Assembly (NCBI GenBank): GCA_960531495.1
Contig: OY482864.1
Span: forward strand, 2,781,773-2,845,772
DNA: 64,000 bases
Origin: Zeus faber
Lineage: Eukaryota > Chordata > Actinopteri > Zeiformes > Zeidae
Reading direction: 5' to 3'
The notes under the pieces are model-generated. The model was not told where the DNA came from, made no database searches, and worked only from the letters and a program-made list of their open reading frames with translations. Position numbers and translations under genes: made by a program. This document shows positions 62,098-64,000 of this stretch, one piece after another (within the stretch, counting starts at the first letter, position 1; each line of letters opens with the position of its first letter).

Positions 62098-62293
62098 AGC
62101 TCAGGCGGTAGAGCTGGTGGTCTAGTAATCTAAAGGTTGCTGGTTGGATCCCAGGCTCCTCCTGCTAGCATGCTGTAGTGTCCTTGAGCAAGACACTTAA
62201 CCCCTCATTGCTCCTGATGGCTGCGTCCGTCAGTGTTTGAACAATTGTAAGTCGCTTTGGATAAAAGTGTCTGCTTAATGTAATGTAATGTAA
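62098..62293 (+). mobile_element. tRNA-derived SINE, best-preserved copy
   Basis: A-box region AGCTCAGGCGGTAGAGC at 62098-62114; B-box GGTTGGATCCC at 62142-62152, about 30 bp further on, as in tRNA genes. Then CCTTGAGCAAGACACTTAAC and GGCTGCGTCCGTCAGTG, and the tail TTGTAAGTCGCTTTGGATAA, AAGTGTCTGCTTAATG with TAATG repeats. Transcribed by RNA polymerase III when active and mobilised by a LINE sharing the tail. The same tail occurs at 32791 and 56822. Confidence 0.88.
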
Positions 62294-63080
62294 GAGGAGA
62301 GGAGAGGTTGAGCAGAGGGAGGTAGAGTAGGGTAGACACCATTGTCCCTCTGTCGTCTGTCTGCCCCAGGACAGGCATTTGATGTTATTGTGGATCCCAT
62401 CAAAATGACAACAAATGAGGTGTATAATGCAGCGCTGGTTCTTTCAGACATCTTGGGGAGGACTTGTCAGTGATACAATTAAACTGCTTCAGTGTCACAT
62501 TTGGACAAAGCCCTCACAAGATTGGACTATGAAGTATGAGCCATGAAATATTGTGAATAAAAGAACAACCAGATGAAACAAAAATGTAATGCAGTGAGAC
62601 GTAACATAGTTTTGTTGCAGTTCCACCTGCCAGACGCCATCTTTCTACTTATCTTGATAAATATTTTAGCAAATGACAGACCGTGGTAACTATATCGCCA
62701 ACCCACATAGAATACAAAAACGGTTTACAAAACTTTAAAAGGCATTTTGCTGCAAACAAAACTCTAGATTTTATATTACGAGGCACCAAAGAATTATTAT
62801 TATGTTAGCTTGTTGCTTAGCGAGCTACAGTAAAAAAAAGTGTTTCTCCAACACTGATACACACACACGCTCCACTGTCGCCATGACCACCACTTGTACA
62901 CAGTCCATGTTTCCTTTCTGTGTTTCCCCCGGTCCTCCTGTTTCTGCGCTGTTACTGGAAGTGAGGCCGGGCCGCTTCCACAGGCTGTGGCCTGCAGCCA
63001 AAACCTGAGCTGTGAAGAAAAAAAACTGCTGTTGGGGAAAGAGATGGCACTACAGCACTGGATTCTCTCCATCTGTGGTT
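62294..63080. other. Unassigned intergenic DNA
   Basis: No gene. Frames at 62800-63200 run into the CA repeats and are not supported. Confidence 0.45.
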
Positions 63081-63165
63081 AGCACACACACACATACACA
63101 CACACGACACACACGCACACATACACACACATACACACAGACACACACACGCCCACACACACGCA
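63081..63165. repeat. Imperfect (CA)n array
   Basis: CA units with CATACA, CGACAC and GCCCAC interruptions. Confidence 0.93.
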
Positions 63166-63846
63166 TTGTTTTCTTTTTTTTTAAAACAAGCAACGAGTGA
63201 ATCTTAAACTGGAGAGCTGAAAATAATCACAGAGAACTAAATAAATGTGGAAAAGAGTTGAGGGCATTCGACCATCGTACCATCATGACCATCATATTGA
63301 ACGTGACTGATTTACCCTTTCCATGCCACCAAAGTAAATACATTTGCGCTAATTGAATGATTCCTCTGAGAACTCCGTTCACAGCTAGAGACAAAACCGA
63401 CTCTTCCCACTCTCAGCGGAAGTCCTCCATCGCTCGCCCATGAGCGACACCAGCACCACCGACACTAACTGAATCAGTCTTTGTAATGATTTGTGATTCG
63501 TCGAGAGTCTCAAGAAGAGCTGAACCTTTCATCACTAACACAAAATTCATCGACACAGAGTGAACACACACGGAATCTTTACAGTCCTGAATCCTGAACT
63601 ATACCAGGCACAGCATTGGCACTGGGTTTTTGATTGGCTACATCGGCTACATGGTGAAGCGTCTCAGATGCACCAATGTCGTTCTAGAGAGAGAAGCAAT
63701 ATTTAAAACAACAGCGATTTAAATCTTTTTGAACACAGTTTAATACGTTTTATGCCTGAAATACCACCAAATGTATTTGTTATTGGCTGAAACATAAAAA
63801 TATATCTTCTGAAATCTGACAATTTGACAATCTGAAAAATTACACA
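63166..63846. other. Unassigned intergenic DNA
   Basis: No gene or repeat family recognised. Confidence 0.45.
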
Positions 63847-64000
63847 ACATGTTGATCTTGTTTAGACTGTCTCACAATATGTCCTATGATCTGTGCATAC
63901 ACTTTATCTTAAAAAAAAAAGTCTTACAGTAATCAGTTAAATGGTACAGTATAAAAATATGCTTTTATAGTAGTCTGAAATCAATAACTTCTAAAATAAT
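63847..64000. repeat. Dispersed repeat, partner of 33309-33470
   Basis: ACATGTTGATCTTGTTTAGA, CTCACAATATGTCCTATGAT and CAGTAATCAGTTAAATGG parallel the earlier copy in the same orientation, with moderate divergence. It runs off the window end, so the far boundary is unknown. Confidence 0.5.

Noticed and set aside
62098-62170. Possible tRNA gene (A- and B-box)
   Set aside because: No cloverleaf can be closed and it is followed by a SINE body and tail; it is the tRNA-derived head of a SINE. The same holds for the B-box at 38372.

Overview
The window reads as intergenic DNA from a bony fish, probably a teleost. I found no convincing complete host gene, no cellular RNA gene and nothing prokaryotic. 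Support for a fish comes from dense, long (CA/TG)n microsatellites, tRNA-derived SINEs whose tails resemble those of fish SINEs, BED/hAT (GTF2IRD2-like) DNA transposons, a decayed L2/CR1-type LINE and Ty3/gypsy LTR debris. Most of the open frames in the window are microsatellite translations (poly-HT or poly-CV) or chance frames. All identifications come from reading the sequence; none was checked by a search.

Layout. 0-2.2 kb: two tandem 125-bp units split by a solo LTR (LTR family A, 5-bp target duplication). 6.2 kb: first copy of a TTAA-associated fold-back MITE family that recurs across the window. 9.8-10.2 kb: second family A LTR. 12.5 kb: a small head-to-head telomere-like patch. 13.4-16.1 kb: microsatellites and a CpG-rich block with an RFX-type X-box. 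20.7-24.7 kb: a non-autonomous hAT and a near-complete but inactivated hAT with a GTF2IRD2-like transposase pseudogene. 29.5-31.7 kb: a TG array, a GC-rich 137-bp duplication, and an internally deleted hAT whose BED-finger frame is still open. 38.0-40.1 kb: a TA-flanked DNA transposon holding a minisatellite and a SINE, with a second copy of that SINE in inverted orientation just outside. 43.4 kb: a palindrome with perfect 62-bp arms around a TA core. 45.2-46.4 kb: a strongly deleted Ty3/gypsy element. 52.0-57.1 kb: third family A LTR, a tandem array, a candidate conserved regulatory element with a PBX-MEIS site, a MITE, the LINE, and a gypsy solo LTR carrying a nested SINE/LINE tail. 60.5-62.3 kb: a very long TG tract, a TA tract and the best-preserved SINE.

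The clearest objects are transposons with visible boundaries. Three hAT elements each sit between 8-bp duplications differing at one base. Two family A LTRs have perfect 5-bp duplications. A LINE/SINE tail inside the gypsy solo LTR has an 8-bp duplication. Between repeats lie several unique, homeodomain-motif-rich stretches that could be conserved non-coding elements of a gene desert. That last point is inference and needs cross-species alignment.
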